Part shown: positions 11,401-19,508 of the stretch, piece after piece | Layout: the number at the start of each line of letters is the position of its first letter | Numbering within the stretch: position 1 is the first letter of the stretch | Assembly (NCBI GenBank): GCA_903908065.1 | Contig: CAIVQO010000070.1 | Span: forward strand, 1-64,000 | Source of the DNA: an uncultured beta proteobacterium | Lineage (GTDB): Bacteria; Pseudomonadota; Gammaproteobacteria; Burkholderiales; Rhodocyclaceae | Length of the DNA stretch: 64,000 nucleotides | Reading direction: 5' to 3' | Position numbers and translations under genes: made by a program | The notes under the pieces: model-generated | Databases searched by the model: none | What the model was told of the DNA's origin: nothing | The model's input: the letters and a program-made list of their open reading frames with translations, nothing else

Positions 11401-14400
11401 CCGCCGGTACTCGCCGAATTTTGGCCGGCGCGAAGATCAACGCTGCCGTCGGCAACGTTGATCTGACTGCTGCCGTTAAAGGTCAGGTTGCCGCCGTATC
11501 CCCCCGCGCCGGCGTAGATATTGACGCTCGAATTCATGGTGGTGGGATTGCCAACGCCAATCAATGCACCAGTGCCGCCGGCGTTGCCAACGGTCACGTC
11601 GCCCCGCGCCCGCAAGATCACGGTCGTGTCGGACAGTGCATTTTCAAGGCTTCCGATCAGTACGCGACCACCTGAATTGCTGGTGCTGTCGCTTAGGGAG
11701 ATGCCTCCGCCAGCGTCCAGCGTCACGCTGGCGCCATAGCCGGTCGCCATGGAACCGATGGCCGCCTTGCTGGCATTCGCGGTCACGGCAATGCCACCTC
11801 CCGTGATTATCGTCACGCTCGTCGGGCCCTTAATGGTGCCGATGACGGCCGGCGCAGAGCTTCCGCTGCCGGACGTCATGCTCAAGGCCCCACCGACCTG
11901 AAGGTTGATCGATCCGGTTGCCTCATCATGGGCGATGTAGGCAGCCGCGCCGTAAGGCGTTGCGGAGCTGCTACTGCCCCCCGTCATGGTCAGGTTGCCG
12001 AGTGCGGCCACCTGCAGTGTGCCGCCGCCTTCACTGCTGATTCCGGCTCCACCGGCAACCGCCCCACCACCGCTAATAGTGATCGAGCTGGCATTGATCG
12101 TCTGCGCCCCACTCCCCTTGCTGTAGATTCCGGCATCGTTGGAAAGCTCGAAAATATCGGAACCATAAACCACCAATGCGCCGCCGCTGGCGCCACCGGT
12201 CAGGTTGATGGTCGGATTGCCGAGGATAGACTGCGACCCATACGCGTTCTGCTGCGAGATCTCGGCCGAGTTGTTCGATCCGAGCGTCCCGCCGTAAATG
12301 CTCAAGCTCCCGCCGCCTGGGGTGAAATCGACCGTCTGGTTGCCGATCAGGTTTTCGATCCTGGCGCCGTTGCTGCTTCCGCGACAGGCATTCGCATCGA
12401 GAATGGCTGCGTAACAATCCGAGCCGTAGTAACCCTGCGTTCCCGCTCCGCTGCCGCCGGCCAGACTCACACTGGCGCCACCATAAAGGGTGATCACCTG
12501 GTTACCGCTGCCGTTCGCCGCGTTATTGCCGACCCACTGCCCGTGCTGGATTCGTGCCTGGTTGTTGTAGCCGGCGGCACCGCCACCGCCGGCCAGAACC
12601 AGAGAGCCACCGTAGATCGTTATGTTTTGAGCGTCTCCGCCGACGATCTCGGCCGAATTGTCATGTCCGCTCGCCCCGCCGTACATCAGGATCGATTGGG
12701 CGGAAACATCTTGGGCACCAACAGCCGAGATTGCAACCGAACCGCCGTAGAAAGAGCCACCGTAGAGAGTGTTGTTGGCACTGCCCGCCTGCATGCGCAG
12801 CAAACCAGAAATCTTGACGGTTTGCGTGCTGGAGGATTGCAGCATGACACCGGCACCAGCATTCGGAAACTGGAATGATCCGCCAGCAAAACTCGCAGCA
12901 CCGTAGCTTGAGCCACCGTTCAGGTAAAGATTAGCCGCCTCGATTTCCATGAAGCTCTGGCTCTGCAACCAGGAGCCCTTGGTAACGCCGGAAATCGTGA
13001 TGTCCCCGACTGCCTTCAGCGTCATCTCGCCGGAGTGCAGCAAGCTGTCGGAAATGGTGATTGAACCGTTCGTGCCGTCCGGCGTGGCCAGCGATTTTCC
13101 GCCTCCACCCCAACCGGCTATCAGCGTCAATGCCCCGCTACCCAGATTGATCGCAGAATTTGAAATCTGGATGTTGCCCGTAGCAGAGCCACCGCCATAC
13201 GCAAGCAAGCTCAGGTCGTTCGCGGCGCCTCCGATGTTAACGTTGGTGGCGCTGATGTGTCCGGACCCGCCGCTACCGCCGCTGGTCTGAATAATCACGT
13301 TGGTGGTTGCAAGGGCAGTATTGACATCGCCATCGGTTATCGACGTGCTGCCCCCCGGGTCGAACACACTGCCCAATGTCGTACTCGATGCACCGCTCAC
13401 GATACTGATATCGCTTGGATCGAGCAGCCATGTACCGGAGCCGCCATTAGGCGCACGCGTGTCGACTCGCGCGCCAGCGATGCCGAGACTGCGCTTGCCG
13501 GAGGTCTCCACTAACCCCCCGTTGCCGGCGACATCTCCGCCCCGCGCCGAGATGCTGCCGTAGGCACGCGTCGTGTCATCGGCCCAGATCACAACTTTGC
13601 CGCCGTCTCCCGTGCCAAGTGCATCGGCCCGCAACGAGGCCTGCGGACCAAAATAGCTGACGCTCGCGTTTCGTATCTCGGGATTCGCGCCCTGGTAATC
13701 GCCGCCAACCAGAATCGCCCCGCCACCGCTGCTACCGCTGGCATCGATCGACGCCTGGTCCATCACCGCAACACGTTCGCCGAGAACCTCGACCCGCCCG
13801 CCACGCGTCCCGGTCGTCACGATGCGCCCTGCACCATCGACATAGGCGTCCTGGCTTGCCTTGAGGAACACCCGGCCGCCTTCACTCACCACACTGCTGG
13901 CATTGACCAGCCCGCTGTTGCGCACAATGACGCCGACGATCCCCACGCGACCCGCCTCGGCAGTAATGCTGCCAAGGTTGGTGCTGTTACCGGCCGCACC
14001 GGTGATTTCGACCTTGACGCCCGGCGTAGCACTGTCGATCAGGCTAACGGTATTTCCGGCGGCAAGTATGGTTTCGCCGGCGGGTGTATGAATGATGCCT
14101 TCGTTGGAAACATTGCTGCCAACAAGGTACACGCTGCCGCCCGAGGGAGTCCGAATCTCGCCCTGGTTGATTACGTTCGCGGCGCCCGGCGTGTTCTCGA
14201 ACAGTTTGCGGCCGGCGAGAAAGTCCTCGTTGCGGAGGTTGAGCGTTGAGGCCACGAATCCGGCGGTATCGATCCGGCCACTCGCCCCGACCATGATGCC
14301 GGCCGGATTGATCAGCCAGACCCGGCCATTCGAACTGAGCGTGCCGTAGATCGCGCTCGGGTCGTTGAGGACTCGATTGAGGACTGCGCTGGATACCGAC

Positions 14401-14687
14401 GGCTGCGCAAAGTGCGTGGTTTCTCCAGCCTTGATGGAGAACTTGTCCCAGTTGATGATCGCGCCGTTGCTGTTGGTCACCGTCAGCGTGGTGCCGGACT
14501 GGCTGAAGTTCGCGGTTCCGCTCACGACAGTCGGATTGACAGGGTTGGCAAACGGCTGCCCGACCATGAAACAGGCGGCCACGGCAGCAACGCCTCGGCG
14601 CAGGCTGGTGGTCAGGCGCAGGGGTCTGCGATTACGGGAAAAGCGGGGGGTCTCCATGATGCGCGCTCCAGGCGGAAATGCCGCCAC
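8424..14687 (-). CDS. Filamentous-haemagglutinin-type TpsA exoprotein of a two-partner secretion system
   Basis: 2087 aa; TPS domain (GTANFSQSGTTLTVTNSNGAIINWDKFSIKAGETTHFAQPSVSSAVLNRVLNDPSAIYGTLSSNGRVWLINPAGIMVG), long beta-helix-like Gly/Ser/Asn repeats, low-complexity C-terminus. Confidence 0.95.
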   Translation of the reverse strand: MAAFPPGARIMETPRFSRNRRPLRLTTSLRRGVAAVAACFMVGQPFANPVNPTVVSGTANFSQSGTTLTVTNSNGAIINWDKFSIKAGETTHFAQPSVSSAVLNRVLNDPSAIYGTLSSNGRVWLINPAGIMVGASGRIDTAGFVASTLNLRNEDFLAGRKLFENTPGAANVINQGEIRTPSGGSVYLVGSNVSNEGIIHTPAGETILAAGNTVSLIDSATPGVKVEITGAAGNSTNLGSITAEAGRVGIVGVIVRNSGLVNASSVVSEGGRVFLKASQDAYVDGAGRIVTTGTRGGRVEVLGERVAVMDQASIDASGSSGGGAILVGGDYQGANPEIRNASVSYFGPQASLRADALGTGDGGKVVIWADDTTRAYGSISARGGDVAGNGGLVETSGKRSLGIAGARVDTRAPNGGSGTWLLDPSDISIVSGASSTTLGSVFDPGGSTSITDGDVNTALATTNVIIQTSGGSGGSGHISATNVNIGGAANDLSLLAYGGGSATGNIQISNSAINLGSGALTLIAGWGGGGKSLATPDGTNGSITISDSLLHSGEMTLKAVGDITISGVTKGSWLQSQSFMEIEAANLYLNGGSSYGAASFAGGSFQFPNAGAGVMLQSSSTQTVKISGLLRMQAGSANNTLYGGSFYGGSVAISAVGAQDVSAQSILMYGGASGHDNSAEIVGGDAQNITIYGGSLVLAGGGGAAGYNNQARIQHGQWVGNNAANGSGNQVITLYGGASVSLAGGSGAGTQGYYGSDCYAAILDANACRGSSNGARIENLIGNQTVDFTPGGGSLSIYGGTLGSNNSAEISQQNAYGSQSILGNPTINLTGGASGGALVVYGSDIFELSNDAGIYSKGSGAQTINASSITISGGGAVAGGAGISSEGGGTLQVAALGNLTMTGGSSSSATPYGAAAYIAHDEATGSINLQVGGALSMTSGSGSSAPAVIGTIKGPTSVTIITGGGIAVTANASKAAIGSMATGYGASVTLDAGGGISLSDSTSNSGGRVLIGSLENALSDTTVILRARGDVTVGNAGGTGALIGVGNPTTMNSSVNIYAGAGGYGGNLTFNGSSQINVADGSVDLRAGQNSASTGGITLMSGSSVYGGNVTLAAGGALVASGTIHSTQSLGISAAAGVDVYGGTWAPSTYGGNMSLGGSLQAIGGGVNLYASANVAGSSGGQISQNSGSSITALDDVNIDAMGDIGLNGSVNTSAGIQVRAGYSSPLAAASPYGGNLTIGGSLIDASSAPFVHLYALSGSANGLKGDITQSSGSLIYGGDVQINAFGNANLAGTVTGTLGIVVDAGYDYILDSASARGGNVAIAATGSLQSAGTIDLFAAAGTVNTANGGSIGIDGQISAAGAVTIWGDRGIAINGSVVSTGSYIEIWSGYNDSPDYGGDIVLGPAAQVAAYGGDLSVYAVGAAEASGAITQNGGNLYANGDLTLSGDGTVLLRGRVEAVGALNGYAGQDNFTSNGIPGTLTSTYGGNLLLAGTSRLIGDHVGLYANQGQYPDGTTGHVRQGAGGQIDVVDGALIASLDVYAAGNIELLGTATVSATDPVNLNAGYDSTAGKPQQALAGRSLTIGSLVTSGGVVNLSATGPISAHIENASQIAATIANSSSGGIVIDHYGVAVPASLDLNDGATANSAVTFVHRGSDVTVINGLHSFTTYGGAGDIFVSAPENNLTYYGAALDGASAILSAGGNLTVTSALGPLRALAAVTDFGLSAGGTINVDAQVSGGNVSLSGGTVNIINAPVSATGDAMVFGSTINIGSGAWVQGANVLLRGLTLGTGTLNLQGSVSSPGEVEFNLGGIVSNGGIMVATSPTSNITGFVSGDVTLDNASYFEAGNDIDLKLTGTASTLSLLNGSYLLADANSPPSSIYLDFTTRTTPGLIVSGVGSGLFVGDLSTPATAANGLHLTYVAPVQSSQVVNELVTSTEKASATETPTESNTPPPPTTGQTDPTQPPSGLIGTTGGSEGTFGSDASGTTSGGTTSGSTTTSGATTSGSTDGSGTSSGSGTGSSSGDQSSTESSDGKTTASNGKDEKTSEKDKEKDKDKDKDKDKKDQAKEEKKDEKPAQKKVAQCSS

Positions 14688-14764
14688 TCCATCATTGATT
14701 TATAGCTGTTCAGCCCCAGTCACGCTAGGGACAATGTCACATTCCACCGATTCGGCCGCGTGCG

Positions 14765-16429
14765 TCAGAAACCGAACGCCAGGCCGAAATGTCCTCGGAT
14801 GTCTCCGGGCTTCGCTGCCTCGGCCGAGTTGCCAGGGGTGGGCTGGTGGCCCTCCAGCACCCGGGCGATGTCGAAACGCGCGGAAATGTCCTTGTTCAGG
14901 TTGTAGCGCAAGCCGATGCCGGCGGAAGCGACGTTGGCACGCGCAAACGAGTTCGACGCCAGGTTGTGGCCGCTGGCCCAATCGACGAAGGCAAGGCCCT
15001 TGAGCGAGCCCTTGACGTCAAGTGCCGCCGCGTAGTCGGGCGAATAGATCTCGAGGTTCGCGACGTAACCCCGATCGGTGGATACGGCGCGCTCAAGGAA
15101 CCCGCGCACGCTGTTGCTGCCCACCAGGCCGATCTGCTCGCCGGCCGGCAGCGGGTTGTTGCTGATCTGGCCGGTGATGGCCGCACGTCCGAGCCATTCG
15201 CCGAACAGGGCTGTCGAATAGCTGCCGCCCAGACGGATGGCCGAAAACTTGTCGGAAGTCTGGCGCGTGGTCACGAAGGAGTAGCGGTCGATTCCCGCAG
15301 GACCGGTGTAGCGGCTACCCATCGGGAACTGGTGATGCATGACGCCGATGTTGAAATCGATGGCTTCGCCGGGACGCTGCCATTGTCCGCTGTAGGTGGC
15401 AGTCACCGGACGCAGGGTGTAGGGGGTGCAGCTCGCCGTAACGCCTGGCGGATCGATGGACGTCGGTACGCCGTTGGTGGTGCAGCGCGAATTCATGTAC
15501 TTGTAGTCGTAGCCGAGCACCAGCTTCGAGGTGTACTCTCCGTCGCGTGGAAAGATGTGGTTGTAGCGCAGGCCGAACACCGCGCCCTTGCCGTTGAGTG
15601 CCAGGGTGCCACCGGGTGCAAGCACCGATGCCGGCGTGGTGGTTCCGGAATTGCCGTAGATCACGTCTATGCTGTCGCCGATGCCGTACAAGGGCAGGCG
15701 GTAGCCGATACTGAAAATATCGACTTTCACTCCCGCGGGCTGATCCAGGGCCGTGGTGTAGGCCAGGGTCAGGACCTGATCACGGTTACCCATGTTGGCG
15801 TTCTGGTAGGAGACGCCAATGCGGTGCTTGCCGCTGGCCTTGGTGCCGGTGTTGTCCAGAGTCACATACACGCGTTCCGGATCTTCTTCCTTCACCTCGA
15901 CCTTGACGTCGACCTTGCCTTCCTCTTCGCTGACCCCAAGAGTGACTTCCACTTGCTTCGCCGGATTTTCGTTGGCCAGCTGGACATTTTCGGAAAGCTG
16001 ACGCATGTTCGGCGCTGTGCCCTGCTTCAGGTGGGGCAGGCTGGCCCGGACATTGTCGTCGTTGAACAGCTTGTTGCCGGTGACAGTGATCTTACCGACC
16101 ACCCCCTCGCTCACCTGCAGCCTGACGACACCGGCAGTAAGTTCCTGTTCCGGAACATAAACCTGCACCGTACCGTAGCCCAGGCGGCGGTATTCGCCTT
16201 CCAGAGCCTCAAGTGCCTTTTGTACGTCGCCATAAACCTTGCCGCTGCCTGCAAAGGGCAGCAGCAATTGATCGACTTTTTCCTGAGCGAGAATGGAATT
16301 GCCTTCGACCTGAAAGCGCTGGATGCTGAAACTTGAATCCTGGGCCGAGACCACACTCGCCCCCATCAACGGGAGCAAAAAGATCCAGATCGCAACAGGT
16401 CTGGTGAAAAATTTAGCTAATGAAACCAT
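14765..16429 (-). CDS. TpsB outer-membrane transporter (ShlB/FhaC/HecB family)
   Basis: 554 aa; signal peptide, POTRA-like FQVEGNSILAQEKVDQLLLPFAG, C-terminal beta-barrel ending HFGLAFGF. Confidence 0.93.
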   Translation of the reverse strand: MVSLAKFFTRPVAIWIFLLPLMGASVVSAQDSSFSIQRFQVEGNSILAQEKVDQLLLPFAGSGKVYGDVQKALEALEGEYRRLGYGTVQVYVPEQELTAGVVRLQVSEGVVGKITVTGNKLFNDDNVRASLPHLKQGTAPNMRQLSENVQLANENPAKQVEVTLGVSEEEGKVDVKVEVKEEDPERVYVTLDNTGTKASGKHRIGVSYQNANMGNRDQVLTLAYTTALDQPAGVKVDIFSIGYRLPLYGIGDSIDVIYGNSGTTTPASVLAPGGTLALNGKGAVFGLRYNHIFPRDGEYTSKLVLGYDYKYMNSRCTTNGVPTSIDPPGVTASCTPYTLRPVTATYSGQWQRPGEAIDFNIGVMHHQFPMGSRYTGPAGIDRYSFVTTRQTSDKFSAIRLGGSYSTALFGEWLGRAAITGQISNNPLPAGEQIGLVGSNSVRGFLERAVSTDRGYVANLEIYSPDYAAALDVKGSLKGLAFVDWASGHNLASNSFARANVASAGIGLRYNLNKDISARFDIARVLEGHQPTPGNSAEAAKPGDIRGHFGLAFGF

Positions 16430-16557
16430 TGAGATATCAAATGTTAACAGAAGTGGGGGGGTTCAAGCAAACAATATCATTGGGGCCCAGTCAATTCGCG
16501 GCGAAATCGCCACAGCGCTGTTCCGACCTGTTCGCATCCCTTAGCGTCGAACCTCTT

Positions 16558-19068
16558 CTACTTGTCCAGCACCGCCTTGGTAGGCGGCAGGGTTAGGCCG
16601 TAGTCGAGCTTGAGGTCTGTCCGCGGCAATTCAGATATCGCGGGCAAGGCAGGAGTTCGCGGCGGTCCGGCCAGCCAGTGGCCTATCCCGATACCGCTCG
16701 CCAAGGCAATGGCGCAAGCCGAAGCAAGCCACAGGCGCGGGGTGGCGCCAGCGCGGCTCGTGCCTGGCGGAGTTTTGGCGCCGACATTTGCTGCCGTGGT
16801 ACGCGCCAACGCGATTTCGTCCGCCGCCGCCTCGGCATCACGGCGGGTTTGGGCCACTTTTGCCAGCTCGGCTTCCAGCTTGGCGCGTTTGCGCGCCGCC
16901 TCAGCCAGCGACTCTTCGCGCGCCTTTCGCGCCCGCGCCTTCTCTTCTGCGTTTCGCTCCGCGCCCAGTGCTTCGGCAACCCGCCGGGCAGCATCTGACT
17001 CTGCGCTCGCGCGCTGGCGTGCCAGCTCGGCCAGCTCCGATTCCTGCATCAGGCGCGCTTGTTCGGCAGCCAGTTTGTTTGCCGCCTCCGTTTCCGTCCG
17101 ACGGGCCTGATCCAGAGCAGCCGCTTCCGCCGCCAGGCGCTGCTGCGCCGCGGCCGCGGCGAGGGCTTCGGCCTCCGCCCGCTCCCTGGCAGCCTGCATC
17201 GCCTTCAACTCTTCGGCATGCTTGCGCCCTGCCGCTGCAGCCAGCGCTTCCTCGGCTCGAGTTTGCTCAAGCAGGCTGGAGCGGGCCTTGGCTTCAGCGA
17301 CATGGCGTTCCTCCGCCTTGCGCGCAAGTTCCACCTCGCCAGCCTCGCGCTCCGCCGCGACGGCGGCGAGCTGGTTTGCCACTGTCTCGCGCCGACGGGC
17401 GTCCTCCAACGCAGCCTGTTCCGCAGCAACTCTGCCGGCAAGCGCCTCGCCGGCCTGGCGTTCGGCAAGAATCCGGTCCTGCATTTCCTGCAGGCGCTGG
17501 CGCTCAATTTCACTGCGTGCCGCTTCAGCCGCCAGCGCGGCGTTTTGCTCGACGGCTGCCTTTGCCGCAGCCTCCGCCTCATGGCGCAGCAGGGCATGGC
17601 GATGGGCCTCGTTTTCCTGCTCGACCCGGATTCGGCTTGCCTGCATGGCCCGCTCCTCCTCCTCGGTCCTTGCCTGGGCCGCCGCGGTCGCCAGCTGTTC
17701 AAGCCGGGCACTGTCGGCAGCACGCCTTGTCGCCTCCGCTTCGGCTATCCGGCGTGCGGCAGCAACCTCAGCCAGCTCGGCTTCCGCTTTTGCCTTGGCT
17801 TCGGCCGCTGCCGATTGTTCGGCATAGCTCCGCTCGGCGGCTTGCGCAGCGGCCAGGGCCAGCTGTTCGATTTCGATACGCGCGCGCAACTTGGCTTCCG
17901 CGGCTCGTTCGGCTTCCTGTCGGCTCGCCGCATCCCGCGCCGCGATTTCCTCGGCTGCGATCCGTTCGGCTTGGCTACGGCGCAAGACTTCCTCGGCGGA
18001 TTTGCGGGCCTCGGCGGCACGGGTCGCCTCGGCCTCGGCCTCGATGCGACTCATTTCGGCTTTGCGGGCCCGATCTTCTTCCGCAGCGCGGGACAGCAGG
18101 GCGGCTTCCGCATCCTGTTCCGCCTGTCGGGCCTCGGCGGCTTTTTGCGCAGCGGCTGCCTCCGTATCTGCCCGCACCCGCGCTTGCTCCGCCGCATTCT
18201 TTTCCGCCGCAATACGGGCTGCCGCAGTTGCGGTCAACGCGACGTCCGCTTGTGCCCGAGCTTCAGCCGCTGCCAATTGCTCGGCATGGCTGCGCTCGGC
18301 GGCTTGCGCAGCGGCCAGGGCCAGCTGTTCGACTTCGACCCGCGCGCGCAACGCGGCTTCCGCCGTTCGTTCGGCTTGCTGTCGGATCGACGCATCCCGC
18401 GCCGCCGCTTCCTCGACAGCAATCCGTTCGGCTTGGCTACGGCGCAAAGCGTCTGCGGCCGATTTGCGGGCCTCGGCGGCACGGGTCGCCTCGGCCTCGG
18501 CCTCGACGCGACGCATCGCTGCTTCCCGGGCACGGTCTTCTTCCGCCCTGCGCGCGAGCAAGGCGGCCTCCGCCTCCTGTTCCGCCTGCCGGGCCTCGGC
18601 GGCCTTTCGCGCAGCGGCTGCCTCCGTGTCTGCCCGCACCCGCGCCGCCTCGGCAGCCTGCTGTTCGCCGACGCGTTTCCGTTCGGCGGCAAGCGCGGCA
18701 TCTTGCTCTGCACGCAGCTGGCTCTCGGCCTCTGCTGCGGCACGGGCTTCCGCTGCCTGCCGCTCTTCGGCCAGACGCGAGTATTCGGCCTCGCGCGCAG
18801 CCCGTTCCCGCGCGGCAGCGGCGAAAGCCAGCGCGGATTCTTCGCGCCGTTGGGCCTCCTGCAATGCCCTGGTCTCGGCCTCGATGCGCAGATTCGCTTC
18901 TTCCATTGCGCTGCGCTCGGCGGCAATGCGAACGTCGTCGGAATCGACACGCTCTACTGCGTCCGATTTCGACGGCTGAGCAGCAGGAGCCGGCATGGCT
19001 GGCTTTTTCGGCGCGAGCTGGCGACGCTTGCGTTCGGCCTCCATCAATCCGGTAAGAAGTTTGCTCAA
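16558..19068 (-). CDS. Large Ala/Glu/Arg-rich coiled-coil protein with a C-terminal transmembrane segment
   Basis: Start uncertain (ATG ~19043 or upstream alternative); long heptad-like AEA/EEA repeats, then PRLWLASACAIALASGIGIGHWLAG and a short tail. Confidence 0.7.
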   Translation of the reverse strand: MSKLLTGLMEAERKRRQLAPKKPAMPAPAAQPSKSDAVERVDSDDVRIAAERSAMEEANLRIEAETRALQEAQRREESALAFAAAARERAAREAEYSRLAEERQAAEARAAAEAESQLRAEQDAALAAERKRVGEQQAAEAARVRADTEAAAARKAAEARQAEQEAEAALLARRAEEDRAREAAMRRVEAEAEATRAAEARKSAADALRRSQAERIAVEEAAARDASIRQQAERTAEAALRARVEVEQLALAAAQAAERSHAEQLAAAEARAQADVALTATAAARIAAEKNAAEQARVRADTEAAAAQKAAEARQAEQDAEAALLSRAAEEDRARKAEMSRIEAEAEATRAAEARKSAEEVLRRSQAERIAAEEIAARDAASRQEAERAAEAKLRARIEIEQLALAAAQAAERSYAEQSAAAEAKAKAEAELAEVAAARRIAEAEATRRAADSARLEQLATAAAQARTEEEERAMQASRIRVEQENEAHRHALLRHEAEAAAKAAVEQNAALAAEAARSEIERQRLQEMQDRILAERQAGEALAGRVAAEQAALEDARRRETVANQLAAVAAEREAGEVELARKAEERHVAEAKARSSLLEQTRAEEALAAAAGRKHAEELKAMQAARERAEAEALAAAAAQQRLAAEAAALDQARRTETEAANKLAAEQARLMQESELAELARQRASAESDAARRVAEALGAERNAEEKARARKAREESLAEAARKRAKLEAELAKVAQTRRDAEAAADEIALARTTAANVGAKTPPGTSRAGATPRLWLASACAIALASGIGIGHWLAGPPRTPALPAISELPRTDLKLDYGLTLPPTKAVLDK
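17727..18650 (-). repeat. Two direct ~462-bp (154-aa) repeats inside the coiled-coil gene
   Basis: Both copies start ARVRADTEAAAA(R/Q)KAAEARQAEQ(E/D)AEAALL and share LRRSQAERIA and EQLALAAAQAAERS; shared DNA GCTTGCGCAGCGGCCAGGGCCAGCTGTTCGA recurs 462 bp apart (about 17840 and 18302). Confidence 0.85.
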
Positions 19069-19154
19069 GCCAGCCTCCGTATGGGCCCGGCAGATACCGG
19101 CCGGAAACCCCAGCCTACCGCAGGCCCGCCGTTTGCCGAAGGTAGAATAAGCCA

Positions 19155-19508
19155 ATGGAAACCGCGCAAACCCTGCTGATCCTGACCAACCTGCCCGATG
19201 AAGCCGACGCCCGAGCACTGGCAAAGCGGCTGCTGGAGGACCGGCTGGCGGCATGCGTCAATATCCTGACGCCATGTGCGTCGGTGTATCGCTGGCAGGG
19301 GAAGGTCGAGGAAGCGCGAGAGATCCCCGTGCTGATCAAGACCACCGCGCTTCGCTACGCGGCGCTGGAAGAAGCGATCCGGACCGCACATCCGTATGAA
19401 CTTCCGGAGATCATTGCTGTCCCTGTCCGGCACGGCCTGCCAGCCTATCTCGACTGGGTGGTGGCCGAAACCCTGCCTGCCATCCCGGAAAGCCCCGCCC
19501 AATGTTGA
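19155..19508 (+). CDS. cutA: CutA divalent-ion tolerance protein
   Basis: NLPDEADARALAKRLLEDRLAACVNI...WQGKVEEAREIPVLIKT. Confidence 0.93.
   Translation: METAQTLLILTNLPDEADARALAKRLLEDRLAACVNILTPCASVYRWQGKVEEAREIPVLIKTTALRYAALEEAIRTAHPYELPEIIAVPVRHGLPAYLDWVVAETLPAIPESPAQC

Noticed and set aside
11500-13300. Repeated short modules in the FHA-like gene considered as CRISPR or tandem satellite
   Set aside because: Repeats are degenerate, in frame and encode beta-helix modules; no identical repeats with regular unique spacers.
16788-19179. 755- and 706-aa plus-strand ORFs opposite the coiled-coil gene
   Set aside because: Arg/Pro- and Leu/Phe/Gly-rich translations are the antisense of GCG/GAG-rich coiled-coil codons; no domain-like features.
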